A stretch of 64,000 nt of DNA from JABAAI01 sp965261955 (GCA_965261955.1 CBDHEM010000071.1:248001-312000), one strand, 5' to 3'; counted from the first letter of the stretch, positions 18,978-29,271 are shown. Translations and numbers: made by a program. The notes: generated by a model from the sequence alone, not told the origin.

Positions 18978-21071
18978 TCATTTTTTTTTGGAGGAAAAGA
19001 GAGAAACAGAAGAGGATTGGGAGATTTCAGAAAAAGTACGCTTACGTCGATAAAGAAACAAACCTGAAGCTAAAAGGACACCTACGAGTATAGGAAAAAG
19101 AATCATACCTATAACTAGAAACTTCCATTTAAGAAATGCAGTCATTTGAATCTTTTGAGGCCCTTCTACTGGTTTATAAGTCCCTGTTAGAGAGCTTTCT
19201 AAAAGCCAAAATAAACTGTCAGTAGCCAGTAGAAAATTTTGGTGGGCAACGGGGAAACGAATCCCTCGTTCAGTTAACCAATCTATACCTGAAAATATAA
19301 CAACTTTTGGACTTTCATTTAAACCTTCTTTTTCATAGGATAATGCAAGCACCTGCCTTCCTGATTTCTCTTTGGAATCTTTACGACCATTACGATTGAC
19401 ATCACTAAAAGAATTATAAGGAGAATGAAAAATTATTTTATTTGTTAATTCACGCAAACTCTTTATCGATTGCTTCTTTATGATACCCTTATTTTGTTTT
19501 TTCTTTTTCGCATCCTCTAGTACAGAAGACTTAGCTTCTCCTCTTACCACTGTTTTTTCCACTGTTTTTTCCATAAAATACGCTTGTTGAGGTAAAAGAG
19601 CAATACTAGGAAATTGCTTCTGAATACTTTCTGTGATAGGATGGTTTTCAAAATTATCTGAGATTAGAACACCATTCAAATTTGTATTTGTCAAGATAAA
19701 CCGCGATAACTTATATTGCTTTCCTCCCATTTTATTCAAAAGCCATGAATAATCTTCTGAACCTCGTACAGGGTCGATGGCGAGAAAAAGGGCACCACCT
19801 GCCTTTAGATATTTTTGAATTGAAAGTTGTGCTTTTTTTCCAAAAGGCGTGGTAGCCCCGATAACGAGTAGAGCGTCAGCATCTGTTGGTATCTTTTTAC
19901 TAGGCCACCCAGACTTTTGGTCTAGTTCCTCAAGCTTCATATTATAAAAGCGTAACTGTTCTTTAAAACTTTCGATTCCTAAGCTCCGGCTTCTCCCTCC
20001 ATAGGTATTGTATCGTTCACCATTGGACGTTGTAAAATAAATCTTTCGCTTTGGAGACGCAACATATACCAAAGCCTTTGTGATATTTCTTTCTAGATGA
20101 GGTAAATCTTTTTTTGAACTGACATAAACCCTTCTTTCGATATAGCTCTTTTCATTAGGATCGAAACTGATAGTTTTATTTTTTTTAGTAGAACGAAATA
20201 CAATCGTTCCATTATTTATACCACCAAATTCATTTGAATTATAAGCTTCTAGGTCAGCATTATAGAATTTCAAATGAATATTTGGGTTCACTAATTTCAA
20301 TTGCTCAAGAAATAAACGTACATCACTAGCAACTTTATATAATTCGGTAGAGGTAAAACCACTTTTACGTAACGTTACAGCTTGTAATTCTGGTAGAAAA
20401 GCATAAATATTAATTTTTTCCTTTAAGGAACGAATAACACCACGTGAATTTTCTTCAAAAGAATAGAGACCTGGACTCAAATCTATAGATGGATTGCGTA
20501 GATTAGTGAGATAATTTACAAGAACAACGAATAGCAAAACAGAGAGAATAGAAAGGATAGATTTTTTAAAATAATTTTGACGATGTGTTGCAAAACCACC
20601 AAGACCTATAGTTACAGAGCTATAACTAAAACCAAATAAAAGACGATATATAAATGAAACCACATATGCTGAAAGAAAAACAAAAAGCAATACGGTGCGA
20701 AATTTACTCAGGAAAGAATTTTCTACTCCTCCTAATTTATCTGTGGAAGTCAGTGCAGAGCTATCAAGAAAGAGGCGTAATAAAAAGCAAATAAAGGCTA
20801 TAATAGCAAATGACCAAGCAATATAAGGCTGTCTTTTTTGAAGATTATTTTTAGTTTGTCTGTAGAGTAAAAAAAAGGGATCAAATAGAACAAACAATAA
20901 TCCTATCACGAGGGAGAAAAAACTAAGAAAAAGAAACCAAGAAAAACCCTCTTCTGCGTTCCAACCTGAATGGATAAAATCAATAGAAAAATAAGAAATT
21001 AGAGAACCAAAGAAATAGAACCATACACCAATCCTTGGATAAAAAATTGCCCACTGATTTATTTTACTCAT
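18978..21071 (-). CDS. GldG-like ABC transporter auxiliary membrane protein
   Basis: The 697-residue protein has N-terminal transmembrane helices, a large periplasmic domain and a final helix near residue 660 with a basic tail. The central part (RKIYFTTSNGERY, ADALLVIGATTPFGKKAQLS, YLKAGGALFLAIDP) is the ABC-type uncharacterised transport domain found in GldG and relatives. It follows the permease after 55 bp. In Bacteroidetes this set is linked to gliding; in spirochaetes the role is unknown and may concern envelope assembly. Confidence 0.8.
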   Translation of the reverse strand: MSKINQWAIFYPRIGVWFYFFGSLISYFSIDFIHSGWNAEEGFSWFLFLSFFSLVIGLLFVLFDPFFLLYRQTKNNLQKRQPYIAWSFAIIAFICFLLRLFLDSSALTSTDKLGGVENSFLSKFRTVLLFVFLSAYVVSFIYRLLFGFSYSSVTIGLGGFATHRQNYFKKSILSILSVLLFVVLVNYLTNLRNPSIDLSPGLYSFEENSRGVIRSLKEKINIYAFLPELQAVTLRKSGFTSTELYKVASDVRLFLEQLKLVNPNIHLKFYNADLEAYNSNEFGGINNGTIVFRSTKKNKTISFDPNEKSYIERRVYVSSKKDLPHLERNITKALVYVASPKRKIYFTTSNGERYNTYGGRSRSLGIESFKEQLRFYNMKLEELDQKSGWPSKKIPTDADALLVIGATTPFGKKAQLSIQKYLKAGGALFLAIDPVRGSEDYSWLLNKMGGKQYKLSRFILTNTNLNGVLISDNFENHPITESIQKQFPSIALLPQQAYFMEKTVEKTVVRGEAKSSVLEDAKKKKQNKGIIKKQSIKSLRELTNKIIFHSPYNSFSDVNRNGRKDSKEKSGRQVLALSYEKEGLNESPKVVIFSGIDWLTERGIRFPVAHQNFLLATDSLFWLLESSLTGTYKPVEGPQKIQMTAFLKWKFLVIGMILFPILVGVLLASGLFLYRRKRTFSEISQSSSVSLFSSKKK

Positions 21072-21126
21072 TTCCTTCTTAAAACCAAATTATATTTCAT
21101 AAAACAAAATAGTAGAGATTATCTTT

Positions 21127-21897
21127 TTAGTTACCTGTCCCTCTCCATCTACGAGATTCTAGAACTTTTACAGGTAGGAATAAAAAAAGTAAGATTAGAC
21201 TACTAAAAAAAACAAAACTCTTCAACGGTATGACACCACGGGTAAAAGCAAAAAAATGATTCAAACCGTGTAAATGGCCTAGTATCTCCTTAGCCGGAGA
21301 TGGTAGGAGACCTGATAAATACCCACCTACATCAATAACACTAATAATAGCGGTAGCAATCAGTAAAGAAAGTAGATAATTACTACTCAAACTGGAAGCA
21401 AAAAGACCCACACTATACGCATAAAGCCCAGCTAAAAAAAGACCTATTCCTCCTGTCAAAGCTACATACCAAAAAGCCTGTCCCAACCACAAAATATATA
21501 TAACCGTCATACCAATAACAATAAAAAAAACAATCAGTACACCCATAAAAAACTTACCTAGCACAAGCTGTGTATCAGAAATAGGTAAAGTATATAAAAG
21601 TTCCAAAGTCCCCTGCCGGCGTTCACTTACAAAGGTTGACATTGATAAAAATACAGAACCAACAAGAATGATTATGTAAAAAAAATGAAAAAGAAGTCGA
21701 ATCACATCTTCGTTCTCTATATCTAATTTTTGATAGGGTAAAGCACTAGCTAGACCACAAAGAAAAGTGATGATACCAACACATAGTGGAATCACATTTG
21801 ATCCAAAAAAAGCGCTACACTCCTTTAAAAATACCCACCAAGCCTTGCTAAAGTGTTCTTGGAATGGCTCTAAAAATACTCTCATATTCCCTTTCAA
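21127..21897 (-). CDS. ABC-2 type transporter permease (GldF-like)
   Basis: The 256-residue integral membrane protein has six hydrophobic segments and the ABC-2 permease hallmark RRQGTLELLYTLPISDTQLVL after the second helix. It should form the membrane channel for the ATPase encoded upstream, whose stop codon it overlaps by four bases. It closely matches the GldF type, whose physiological substrate is unknown. Confidence 0.85.
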   Translation of the reverse strand: MKGNMRVFLEPFQEHFSKAWWVFLKECSAFFGSNVIPLCVGIITFLCGLASALPYQKLDIENEDVIRLLFHFFYIIILVGSVFLSMSTFVSERRQGTLELLYTLPISDTQLVLGKFFMGVLIVFFIVIGMTVIYILWLGQAFWYVALTGGIGLFLAGLYAYSVGLFASSLSSNYLLSLLIATAIISVIDVGGYLSGLLPSPAKEILGHLHGLNHFFAFTRGVIPLKSFVFFSSLILLFLFLPVKVLESRRWRGTGN

Positions 21898-22592
21898 TTC
21901 CCCGTAAGTTGTACAAATTGACGTTCCAGATCTTCTTTCAAGGCACTTCCCTCTAGTTCTCCCATTAATTTCCCATGATGAATGACAACCACTCGATCAC
22001 AACATTGACTAACTTCTGTAAGAATATGACTAGAAAGAAGCACGGTAAATTTACCAGCTAACTTACGAATCAGCTTACGAATTTCAATAATTTGAATAGG
22101 ATCTAATCCAGAGATAGGCTCATCCAAAATCAAAACAGGGGGAGAAGTAATTAGGGCTTGAGCAAGTCCAACTCTTTTGCGATAACCCAAAGAAAGATGA
22201 CGAATCAGCGAATAGCGAACAGATTGTAAATGAGTGAGCTCAGCAACCTTTTCCCATTCTTCGGGAAAAAGAGTGTCATTCAAACCACGCATACGAGCCA
22301 CAAAAAGCAAATAATCTTCCACACTCAAATCTAGGTACAAAGGGGGCATTTCCGGTAAATAGCCTATTTTTTTGCTAATTTCCATGGGATGAGTAAAAAC
22401 ATCCATATTATCAATCGAACAACTTCCATCAGAGGGAATAAGATAACCACTAATAATACGCAAACAAGTTGTCTTTCCTGCCCCATTTAGGCCTAATAGA
22501 CCCAATACCTCTCCATTACGGGCAGAAAAGCTAAGTTCACTTAGGGCAGTACATTTTCCATAATACTTACTTAGTTTGTTGACTTGGATCAT
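21894..22592 (-). CDS. ABC transporter ATP-binding protein (GldA-like)
   Basis: The 232-residue nucleotide-binding subunit has Walker A GLNGAGKTT (34-42), the signature LSLGYRKRVG (133-142), Walker B VLILDEP (153-159) and the switch His in SSHIL. This is the first gene of the series permease - GldG-like - DUF4340 - LptE-like - UbiA - UbiX - TyrS, all on the minus strand with small gaps. It is divergent from the P83/100 gene, with 127 bp between. Confidence 0.92.
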   Translation of the reverse strand: MIQVNKLSKYYGKCTALSELSFSARNGEVLGLLGLNGAGKTTCLRIISGYLIPSDGSCSIDNMDVFTHPMEISKKIGYLPEMPPLYLDLSVEDYLLFVARMRGLNDTLFPEEWEKVAELTHLQSVRYSLIRHLSLGYRKRVGLAQALITSPPVLILDEPISGLDPIQIIEIRKLIRKLAGKFTVLLSSHILTEVSQCCDRVVVIHHGKLMGELEGSALKEDLERQFVQLTGN

Positions 22593-22657
22593 AAAGTTAT
22601 TTTATACAGACATTCTAAGGCCTACTCTCCCCTAGTACGTGAAAAAAATACGGTTGT

Positions 22658-22686
22658 TTGTCAAGTCATTACTCTGCTAATAAAAT
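22658..22686 (+). promoter_or_regulatory. Putative sigma-70 promoter for the P83/100 gene
   Basis: TTGTCA at 22658-22663 and TAAAAT at 22681-22686 are separated by 17 bases, a good match to the vegetative consensus. They lie 33 bp before the ATG at 22720 in the divergent spacer. No clear ribosome binding site precedes the ATG. Confidence 0.5.
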
Positions 22687-22719
22687 GTTTCTGATCTACT
22701 TTATGCCGATATAATAGCC

Positions 22720-24522
22720 ATGAAAAAAGCATCTCTTATTTCCGCGTTTTTATCCTATCTGCCACTGGAAAAATCTTTTCTCTTTATTCTATGTTTGCTT
22801 TTCTTATTTTCCCCTACTTACGCACAAACAAAAATAAAAAGTGATACCTCCTCCCCCCCTCAAAAGAAAAAACCTATTCGATTAGACTGGCGGGAAATTC
22901 GCACTGCACCGGTACGCTTTCAAAACTATAATAAAAAGCGAGCTCCCCGTAGCCTTGAGGTTGATGACCTTCAAATAGGTGAAAATCTTGCCACAAGTAT
23001 TTCTAACTCAAATCAAGCCGATGTCAGTGGTATAGAAGTTCAACGTGTTTTTAATCCAGAACAATCCAGACTAGGGGCGGATATTGTCCGAATCAAGGGC
23101 AAATCGACTATCGGGCATGTTAATCGTATACAGCGTATTCTGAGTTCCTATCTGGAGACAAAATTTGGTTACTCCATAAAGGAAGCCAAAATAGCTAGTC
23201 GGCTTATCCTCTATTATAATGCCCATAATAGAGGAAATTTACCCTTTGTTCAAAAGCGCTATTCTTCTCAAGTTGTACAAAATATAGTTCCTGAAAAAAT
23301 TGGTATTGATCGCTCCTATAAAAACTGGATTGGAAAAACAGAATTATTGCTACCACTGCGTAAAAATATTCTTCTTCCTCAAGAAACAGATTTAAACTTA
23401 AAAGAATCTCGTAAAGGAAGTGGTCCTATTGCGAATAAGGATAAAAAGGTATTTCAGCAATTAGAAAAAGATAGAAATAAAAAAGAAATTATTGGGCTAA
23501 CAAAAAAGTCAAAAGAGTTAAAAAAATCAGCCAAGGAAATTCAAAAAGAAAAAAAAGAAATACAAAAATCTAATCAAAAAATTCAAAAAGAAAAAGAAGT
23601 GAATGAAAAGAAAATCAAAGAATTGAAAAAGGACCCCCGAAAAAATGCTTTAACTATAAAAAAGGTAGAACAAAAACAGAAGAAAATTGAAGAAAAACAA
23701 AAGAAAATTGAAACTAAAAAAAAAGAAATACAAAAAAGACAAACTCGTATTGAAAAAAAACAAGAACAGGTCAGTAAACAAAAAAAAGAAGCAAAAGATA
23801 ATGCAAAATCATTAAAAAACGAATCAAAGGAATCTCTACCTACTCGCTCTTTAGCAAAGACTAAATCTCCTGAAAAAGAAAGGGATACACAAAAAGAATT
23901 GGAAAAATTAAAAAAGGAAAATAAGATTCTGAAGGCTGAAAAGAAAGAAAAGCCATCCGAGAATATCGTTGCTGACAAGCTCCTCTTTATGCGGGTTTTA
24001 CGCTACACAAAGAAAGGACATTACAAAAATGAATTATGGTATATAGATGCGAATAAAAATGACACTCTCTTACGTAGTAGTTTTACAAATATTTGTAGTC
24101 GTGATTTTACTGTTATACCTAACATAGGTGTCGCTATCACTGGCTATAAAGGTAGCGTAGATAGTAATGATAATCACCATCTTGTTCTTTTAGATATTCA
24201 AAAATTACGTAAGGTTAAAGAAAGTAAAACAAGCGTGCATTGGCGTACACCTATCATCGAACGTAATTCAAAAATCTATGCCTTCGAAAAGAAGGGAAAG
24301 AAATATTATTTAGCACGTTTCAACAAAAATCTCCTTTTAGAAAAAAGAAGCAATGACTCTATAAATCCTTTCGCTAAAATTACTTTTTATAAAGGAAAAA
24401 TTTACCTTACGGGTAGTTCTAATAAAAACAAAGACACAAAAATTCATGTTTTCAAAGAGACGGATTTAAGTACAATTAAAATTATTGATCCGAAAGCACT
24501 TGTTTCACAAAATACTCTGTAA
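22720..24522 (+). CDS. P83/100 antigen family protein
   Basis: This is a 600-residue secreted protein related to the Borrelia P83/100 (P93) antigen. After a signal peptide ending near SPTYAQ come conserved segments: IGENLATSISNSNQAD, NRIQRILSSYLETKFGYS, LILYYNAHNRGNLPF and YKNWIGKTELLLPLRKN, each with a counterpart in the Borrelia protein. Residues about 245-410 are a Lys/Glu-rich coiled coil, and the C-terminal 170 residues look like a beta-propeller fragment. The family is typical of spirochaetes and its function is unknown. This gene is the strongest taxonomic marker in the window. Confidence 0.8.
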   Translation: MKKASLISAFLSYLPLEKSFLFILCLLFLFSPTYAQTKIKSDTSSPPQKKKPIRLDWREIRTAPVRFQNYNKKRAPRSLEVDDLQIGENLATSISNSNQADVSGIEVQRVFNPEQSRLGADIVRIKGKSTIGHVNRIQRILSSYLETKFGYSIKEAKIASRLILYYNAHNRGNLPFVQKRYSSQVVQNIVPEKIGIDRSYKNWIGKTELLLPLRKNILLPQETDLNLKESRKGSGPIANKDKKVFQQLEKDRNKKEIIGLTKKSKELKKSAKEIQKEKKEIQKSNQKIQKEKEVNEKKIKELKKDPRKNALTIKKVEQKQKKIEEKQKKIETKKKEIQKRQTRIEKKQEQVSKQKKEAKDNAKSLKNESKESLPTRSLAKTKSPEKERDTQKELEKLKKENKILKAEKKEKPSENIVADKLLFMRVLRYTKKGHYKNELWYIDANKNDTLLRSSFTNICSRDFTVIPNIGVAITGYKGSVDSNDNHHLVLLDIQKLRKVKESKTSVHWRTPIIERNSKIYAFEKKGKKYYLARFNKNLLLEKRSNDSINPFAKITFYKGKIYLTGSSNKNKDTKIHVFKETDLSTIKIIDPKALVSQNTL

Positions 24523-24592
24523 GTAGAGTAGACTAAATGATATTGTAGAATCAAAATCAATGTCTTATGAAAATATATTTCCTTTCAAAAAA

Positions 24593-24685
24593 GGGAGGGC
24601 TACAGAAAAACAAGGGAATACCCGGCTAAAACACTTTGAATCGGTGTTTTATTGCATTTGCCTTTCTTGCTTTTTGTAACAATTC
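24593..24685 (-). repeat. MITE-like element M4 (inverted relative to M1/M2)
   Basis: Read on the minus strand it starts GAATTGTTACAAAAAGC, carries AAACACCGATTCAAAGTG (nearly identical to M1) and ends with a CCC-rich arm. It lies in the 326-bp spacer between the convergent P83/100 and helicase genes, which otherwise holds nothing I can support. Confidence 0.5.
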
Positions 24686-24848
24686 TATATTTGGTGAAAA
24701 TAAGAAAATATCAAAAAGAAGCCTCAGTTTAGCTGTAAGTAGCTCTATACAAATCGAAATTCCTACAATTACGCTTATTTCGTAATAGTCTCAAGAGGCA
24801 TGGTCGTATTCAAAAACGAGCGTCATATTGTTAGTAAATGAAATTAGA

Positions 24849-26261
24849 TTAGTTAGATGAAGATGTTCGGAAAAGCCTTTCTTTATCTATCCACATACCC
24901 GTTTCTTTTACGGTTATCGCCTTTACTTTAGGAGCTATCAATTTTTCATAATAGAAACGTTCTCTTTCACCAGTGCTTTCAATTGGGAAATGTAAAACCA
25001 CAAGAAGGTTCATCGCTCGAGAAGCACCCACGTAAAGTATGCGAATTTCTTCATCTATCCACAACATAGAGTTTTTATCTTTTTTGAAAATATTTTGCAA
25101 GTGACTCTTTTTTTTATTTATTCCTCTTGTCCATCCAGAACAAATATCTAAAAAAACAAGAGGAAACTCAAGTCCCTTTGATTTATGTATTGTCATAACT
25201 TTTTCTTCTTCTATACCCAGCTTAAGCCAATAGTCTCTGCGCCAATTTGTACGCACTAAAATCCGAAAATTAGAATCTACTTTTTTTTGTAACAATTCCA
25301 CTAGAGAAAAAGGGTCATCTCTTTCTAATTTGATGCCTAGAATAGGGAAATGATCTCCACTAGCTCGAATGGCATGGACTCTTTTATGAATTTGTTGACT
25401 AGACGCCGAAATAATACGACTTCCCAAATGAACAATATTTTTCAAACTACGATAATTATCACAAAGACGCAACACTTTAGCAGAAAATAAAGTTTGAAAA
25501 TCTATAAATGGTTTTAAGGAAGCCCCTCGAAAAGCATAAATAGCTTGCCAATCATCTCCAACAACAACTCTCTGAGTAACTGGTAAAAGAAGTAAAAAAT
25601 CTAACTGACTTGGATCCGTATCTTGAAATTCATCTACAATAACAAGATCATATAATTTCGCTAGTTCTGAAAACACCCTTGTTTTTTTACGTAGTTTTTT
25701 TAACATAATCTCAACTAAGTCTTCAAATTCAAATAAATGATGATCCCGTTTGTACTCTTGATAAGCAATTTGGAAGCTTGAGTGAATTTCAGGAAATAAA
25801 GTTGCAAAACTATCTTTTTCTTGACAAAGTAAGGGAATAGGAATTCCACCAATTTCTTGTAGAATATGCTTTTGCGACAAAAATTCATAATAAAAATCAG
25901 CCTTCTTCTCCTCTGTAAGAATTTGTATATTTTTTAGTGCACGAGGATATAATTCCTGAAGATGACGCAGACAAAAGGAATGGAATGTAGAGACTTCAAT
26001 GGCTTTACCCAAGCCAAATGAAAGGCGTTCGCGCAACTCTTCCACAGCCTTCCGACTAAAACTTAAAAGTAAAATGCGCTCAGAATGTTCTAGTTTTTCT
26101 CGTAGTCTATATTCCAAAAGACCAATAATCGTGCGCGTTTTTCCACTGCCTGCTGCTGCCACAACTTGTTTGGTCTTTTCCTCCCCTAGTATGACTGCGA
26201 GTTGTGCCTTAGAAAAATCTCGTAAATAAGAGGGAATTTCTTTTTTTGTAATAACAGACAT
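24849..26261 (-). CDS. UvrD/Rep-family (SF1A) DNA helicase, compact form
   Basis: The helicase motifs are present in order: VVAAAGSGKTRTI (motif I, about 33-45), VIVDEFQDTDPSQ (II), GDDWQAIYAFRGA (III), RLCDNYRS (IV), MTIHKSKGLEFPLVFLD (V) and ILYVGASRAMNLL (VI). With 470 residues it is much shorter than UvrD or PcrA (about 700), so the 1B/2B subdomains must be reduced. It may act in repair or replication restart; the exact role is open. Confidence 0.85.
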   Translation of the reverse strand: MSVITKKEIPSYLRDFSKAQLAVILGEEKTKQVVAAAGSGKTRTIIGLLEYRLREKLEHSERILLLSFSRKAVEELRERLSFGLGKAIEVSTFHSFCLRHLQELYPRALKNIQILTEEKKADFYYEFLSQKHILQEIGGIPIPLLCQEKDSFATLFPEIHSSFQIAYQEYKRDHHLFEFEDLVEIMLKKLRKKTRVFSELAKLYDLVIVDEFQDTDPSQLDFLLLLPVTQRVVVGDDWQAIYAFRGASLKPFIDFQTLFSAKVLRLCDNYRSLKNIVHLGSRIISASSQQIHKRVHAIRASGDHFPILGIKLERDDPFSLVELLQKKVDSNFRILVRTNWRRDYWLKLGIEEEKVMTIHKSKGLEFPLVFLDICSGWTRGINKKKSHLQNIFKKDKNSMLWIDEEIRILYVGASRAMNLLVVLHFPIESTGERERFYYEKLIAPKVKAITVKETGMWIDKERLFRTSSSN

Positions 26262-26432
26262 GATTATAAAAAAGAATAATTATATTCAAATAATATAGTA
26301 ATCAAAAGAAATTTTTCCCATCAAAAATCATTTTAATCATAAGATACTTGTCCCCTATAATCTCCTATACTCTATAGGTATTTTTTATTAAAAAAGTTGC
26401 ATGTTTTTTTAAAAAAACTGAAATTATTTCAA

Positions 26433-28151
26433 ATGAAACTCAAAAGAGAAACATTCTTTTTTTCTGCACGGCTTTTCCTACTATTCTTGGGTTGTGTTTA
26501 TCTCTCTGCTTTTCTTTCTTTATGGATTCAAGTCGAGGGACTTATTGGTACAAATGGAATCTTACCAGCAACAGAGTATATTCAATTTGTTTATGAAAAA
26601 CTTGGCACAAAAGCATATAATATCATTCCTTCACTGTTTTGGTTTTATCCAACTAGTCTATTATTACACGTATTGTGTGGAGGAGGTGTTTTATTTTCTT
26701 GTCTACTTATTTTAGGTATCTGTCCGAGCTTTAGCCTTTTCTTACTTTGGCTTTTTTATTTATCACTAGTTAATATTGGACAAATTTTTTTGCGATTCCA
26801 ATGGGACATCTTACTACTGGAAACGGGATTTTTATCAATCTTTTTGGCCTTGTTTTCTAATTTTCAGAAAAATAATTTTTGGATAAAACTAAGTTTAAAA
26901 AATTTTATATATAACGGATTCACTAAAAGTGTTTTTTCGTCTGTTGATTTTCTCCATGAAAATAAAAATAGAATCATAGCTTTTTCTTCTTTTTTATGGC
27001 TCCTACGTTGGCTCCTCTTTCGTTTACTATTCGCTTCTGGTTTGGTTAAGTGGATTAGTGACGAAACCTGGCGAAAGCTAAACGCCCTAACTTACCACTA
27101 TGAAACACAGCCACTACCGACCATACTTGGTTGGTATGCCCACCAACTTCCAAATTGGTTTCAAAAGCTTTCTGTAGTGGGCGTCTTCTCCATAGAATTA
27201 CTTTTCCCATTTTTTATTTTTATGCCACGTCCTTTACGAAATATAGGTTTTTTTGGTTTGATCGCTTTACAGGTTTTGATTTTACTCACTGGTAATTTTG
27301 GGTTTTTTAATTGGCTTACTATTGCTCTTTGTTTCCTTTTGATCAGTGATACGAGTTGGCAATCCTTCTTTTCATTTTTTAATGAAAAGACTCACTACTA
27401 CAATAAACTTAAATATAGGCTACATTTTATTTTTTCTATTACGGATCAAAACTTATCTCATTTTTTCCAGTATCTATATAGCCATTATTCTTGTTTTAGA
27501 TTTTGGAAAAATAATCAAAAATGGAAAAGACAACTTACCAACAGATATAGTATATCCCTTGTGATAGCTTTAACTATCTTTTTATTTTTGTTTAGTACTA
27601 TACGCTTCATCACTCCATTTTTCCCACAAAATAAAATACATCATGAATTCCGTGCTTTATTTTCTTGGTTAGCTCCCTATTATTTAGGAAATCATTATGG
27701 GCTTTTTGCTAACATGACAGAAAAACGCTTTGAAATCATTATTGAAGGAAGCAATGATTTACTTATTTGGCATCCTTATTTTTTCACTTGGAAACCTGAT
27801 AATATAAGAAAAGCTCCTAGTGTGGTTGCTCCGCATCAACCACGCCTAGATTGGCAAATGTGGTTTGCCGCCCTCAGAAGGAGCTGTCATCAAAACCCTT
27901 GGTTTATTCGCTTCCTTCGGCGCCTCTTAGAAAGTAAAAAAGAAGTTTTACAGCTCCTTTCAAAAAGGAGCACTCTATACAAACACATGCCTCCTAAATA
28001 CATACGAGCTATTCTCTATGAATATAAATTTACAAATCTAAAGAATAAACAAAAAGATGGAACATGGTGGATGCGTAAGGTCAGAGGAAACTACTGCCCC
28101 ATACTTTCCCAAAAACAAATACAAAAAAATCATAATCCCATTTTAAAATAA
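26433..28151 (+). CDS. Lipase maturation factor family membrane protein
   Basis: The 572-residue protein has many transmembrane helices and a soluble C-terminal domain with ANMTEKRFEIIIEGSND, WHPYFFTWKPDN and APHQPRLDWQMWFAALR, diagnostic of the LMF1/LMF2 family. In vertebrates LMF1 assists lipase folding in the ER; the bacterial role is unknown. A longer frame starts at a TTG at 26397, but the in-frame ATG at 26433 precedes the first helix. It is divergent from the helicase gene. Confidence 0.85.
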   Translation: MKLKRETFFFSARLFLLFLGCVYLSAFLSLWIQVEGLIGTNGILPATEYIQFVYEKLGTKAYNIIPSLFWFYPTSLLLHVLCGGGVLFSCLLILGICPSFSLFLLWLFYLSLVNIGQIFLRFQWDILLLETGFLSIFLALFSNFQKNNFWIKLSLKNFIYNGFTKSVFSSVDFLHENKNRIIAFSSFLWLLRWLLFRLLFASGLVKWISDETWRKLNALTYHYETQPLPTILGWYAHQLPNWFQKLSVVGVFSIELLFPFFIFMPRPLRNIGFFGLIALQVLILLTGNFGFFNWLTIALCFLLISDTSWQSFFSFFNEKTHYYNKLKYRLHFIFSITDQNLSHFFQYLYSHYSCFRFWKNNQKWKRQLTNRYSISLVIALTIFLFLFSTIRFITPFFPQNKIHHEFRALFSWLAPYYLGNHYGLFANMTEKRFEIIIEGSNDLLIWHPYFFTWKPDNIRKAPSVVAPHQPRLDWQMWFAALRRSCHQNPWFIRFLRRLLESKKEVLQLLSKRSTLYKHMPPKYIRAILYEYKFTNLKNKQKDGTWWMRKVRGNYCPILSQKQIQKNHNPILK

Positions 28152-28239
28152 AAAAACTAGTATTCAAATTACATTTGATTTTTAAATCGCATTTTAATTG
28201 ATAAATACAATCAACACAAGAACGCCCTAATATTTATAT

Positions 28240-29202
28240 TTATTTTTCTTTTCTTTTGAATAAGTCAAAAATCCTTTGCCCACCCCATGCTAGCCCCTTG
28301 GAAAACCAATTTGTTTGTGTAGAATGTAAAATATTTTCAATGAGTTTTTGGATACCTAAATCTAACGTTGTTTGATATTCTTCAGATTTTGTTTTAAAAG
28401 AAAATGCAATTTTATTACTCATTTGTTCAAGCGAGCTATTTTGATTTATATTTTTTTTGCCTGCTCCACTAGTTAAACCATCGATTAAAAATTCTTTTCC
28501 CTTTTCTTGAAAATGAGCCAAAAGTAGTAAATATTCTAAACCGAAAGGAAACTTTTTGAAATTGGCTATTTCTTTCCATCTAATATTTTGTAATTGTATA
28601 ATACCTTCTTTACCAGATTTTTTTATCCGCAACACACCTCCCGCCAATTGAGCTGTTGCCCTTTGGATTTGAAAAAACATAAAGGCAGGGATTGCAATAT
28701 CCACAGTCATATTACGAACTTCTATACGAGATAAACTGACTTGGTATAGTGGCCAAGATGTTTCATCCTCTACAAATAGCTTACCCCTATGAATGCAAAT
28801 TCGGCTGAATTGTAATCGCTTGGGCTTAGGCAAAATATGTTTTTTTTCATGGGAAAATTGACGGTTAAAGTAGTACAAAAGTGGTTTTTCCAAGTACAAT
28901 CCACTAATACGTAAACAACCCAGTAATAAAAAAATAGGATTAATCCAAAAACAAACCTTTTCAGAATGAAAGTAAAATCGATCTTTTTTTAAAAGATCTT
29001 GTGAATTCCCATGAAATAAAAATGAGAAATCTCGTGCTGAAAAATATAAAATAGGGAAAAAAAAACCAAGCCCCTTGAAAGAAAGTGAAATCCGAGAACG
29101 AAAAAAATATGTCAGAATTCTACTTAAAAAAAAGGCAGAGAGAAGGAATTGTAAAAAAAAACAGACTACGATGAAAAAAAACGGGTTATATCCAGAAAAC
29201 AA
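28240..29202 (-). CDS. Conserved membrane protein, AsmA-like domain suspected
   Basis: The 320-residue protein has an N-terminal helix, a second hydrophobic region near 85-105 (NPIFLLLGCLRISGLYL), then a beta-rich part with RICIHRGKLFVEDETSW, SLSRIEVRNMTVDIAIPAF and ATAQLAGGVLRIKKSGKEG. Such strands recall AsmA/TamB-type proteins that act between inner and outer membranes, but I cannot confirm it. It is the last gene after fliA, separated by 69 bp. Confidence 0.5.
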   Translation of the reverse strand: MFSGYNPFFFIVVCFFLQFLLSAFFLSRILTYFFRSRISLSFKGLGFFFPILYFSARDFSFLFHGNSQDLLKKDRFYFHSEKVCFWINPIFLLLGCLRISGLYLEKPLLYYFNRQFSHEKKHILPKPKRLQFSRICIHRGKLFVEDETSWPLYQVSLSRIEVRNMTVDIAIPAFMFFQIQRATAQLAGGVLRIKKSGKEGIIQLQNIRWKEIANFKKFPFGLEYLLLLAHFQEKGKEFLIDGLTSGAGKKNINQNSSLEQMSNKIAFSFKTKSEEYQTTLDLGIQKLIENILHSTQTNWFSKGLAWGGQRIFDLFKRKEK

Positions 29203-29271
29203 GCATATCTCCTATACACTGTTTATTGGACAGCTAACAAAAAATGCAACCAGGCTAGTCATATAATAATT

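Noticed and set aside
23583..23978. Phe/Ser-rich minus-strand frame
   Set aside because: It is the antisense of the Lys/Glu-rich coiled coil of the P83/100 protein.
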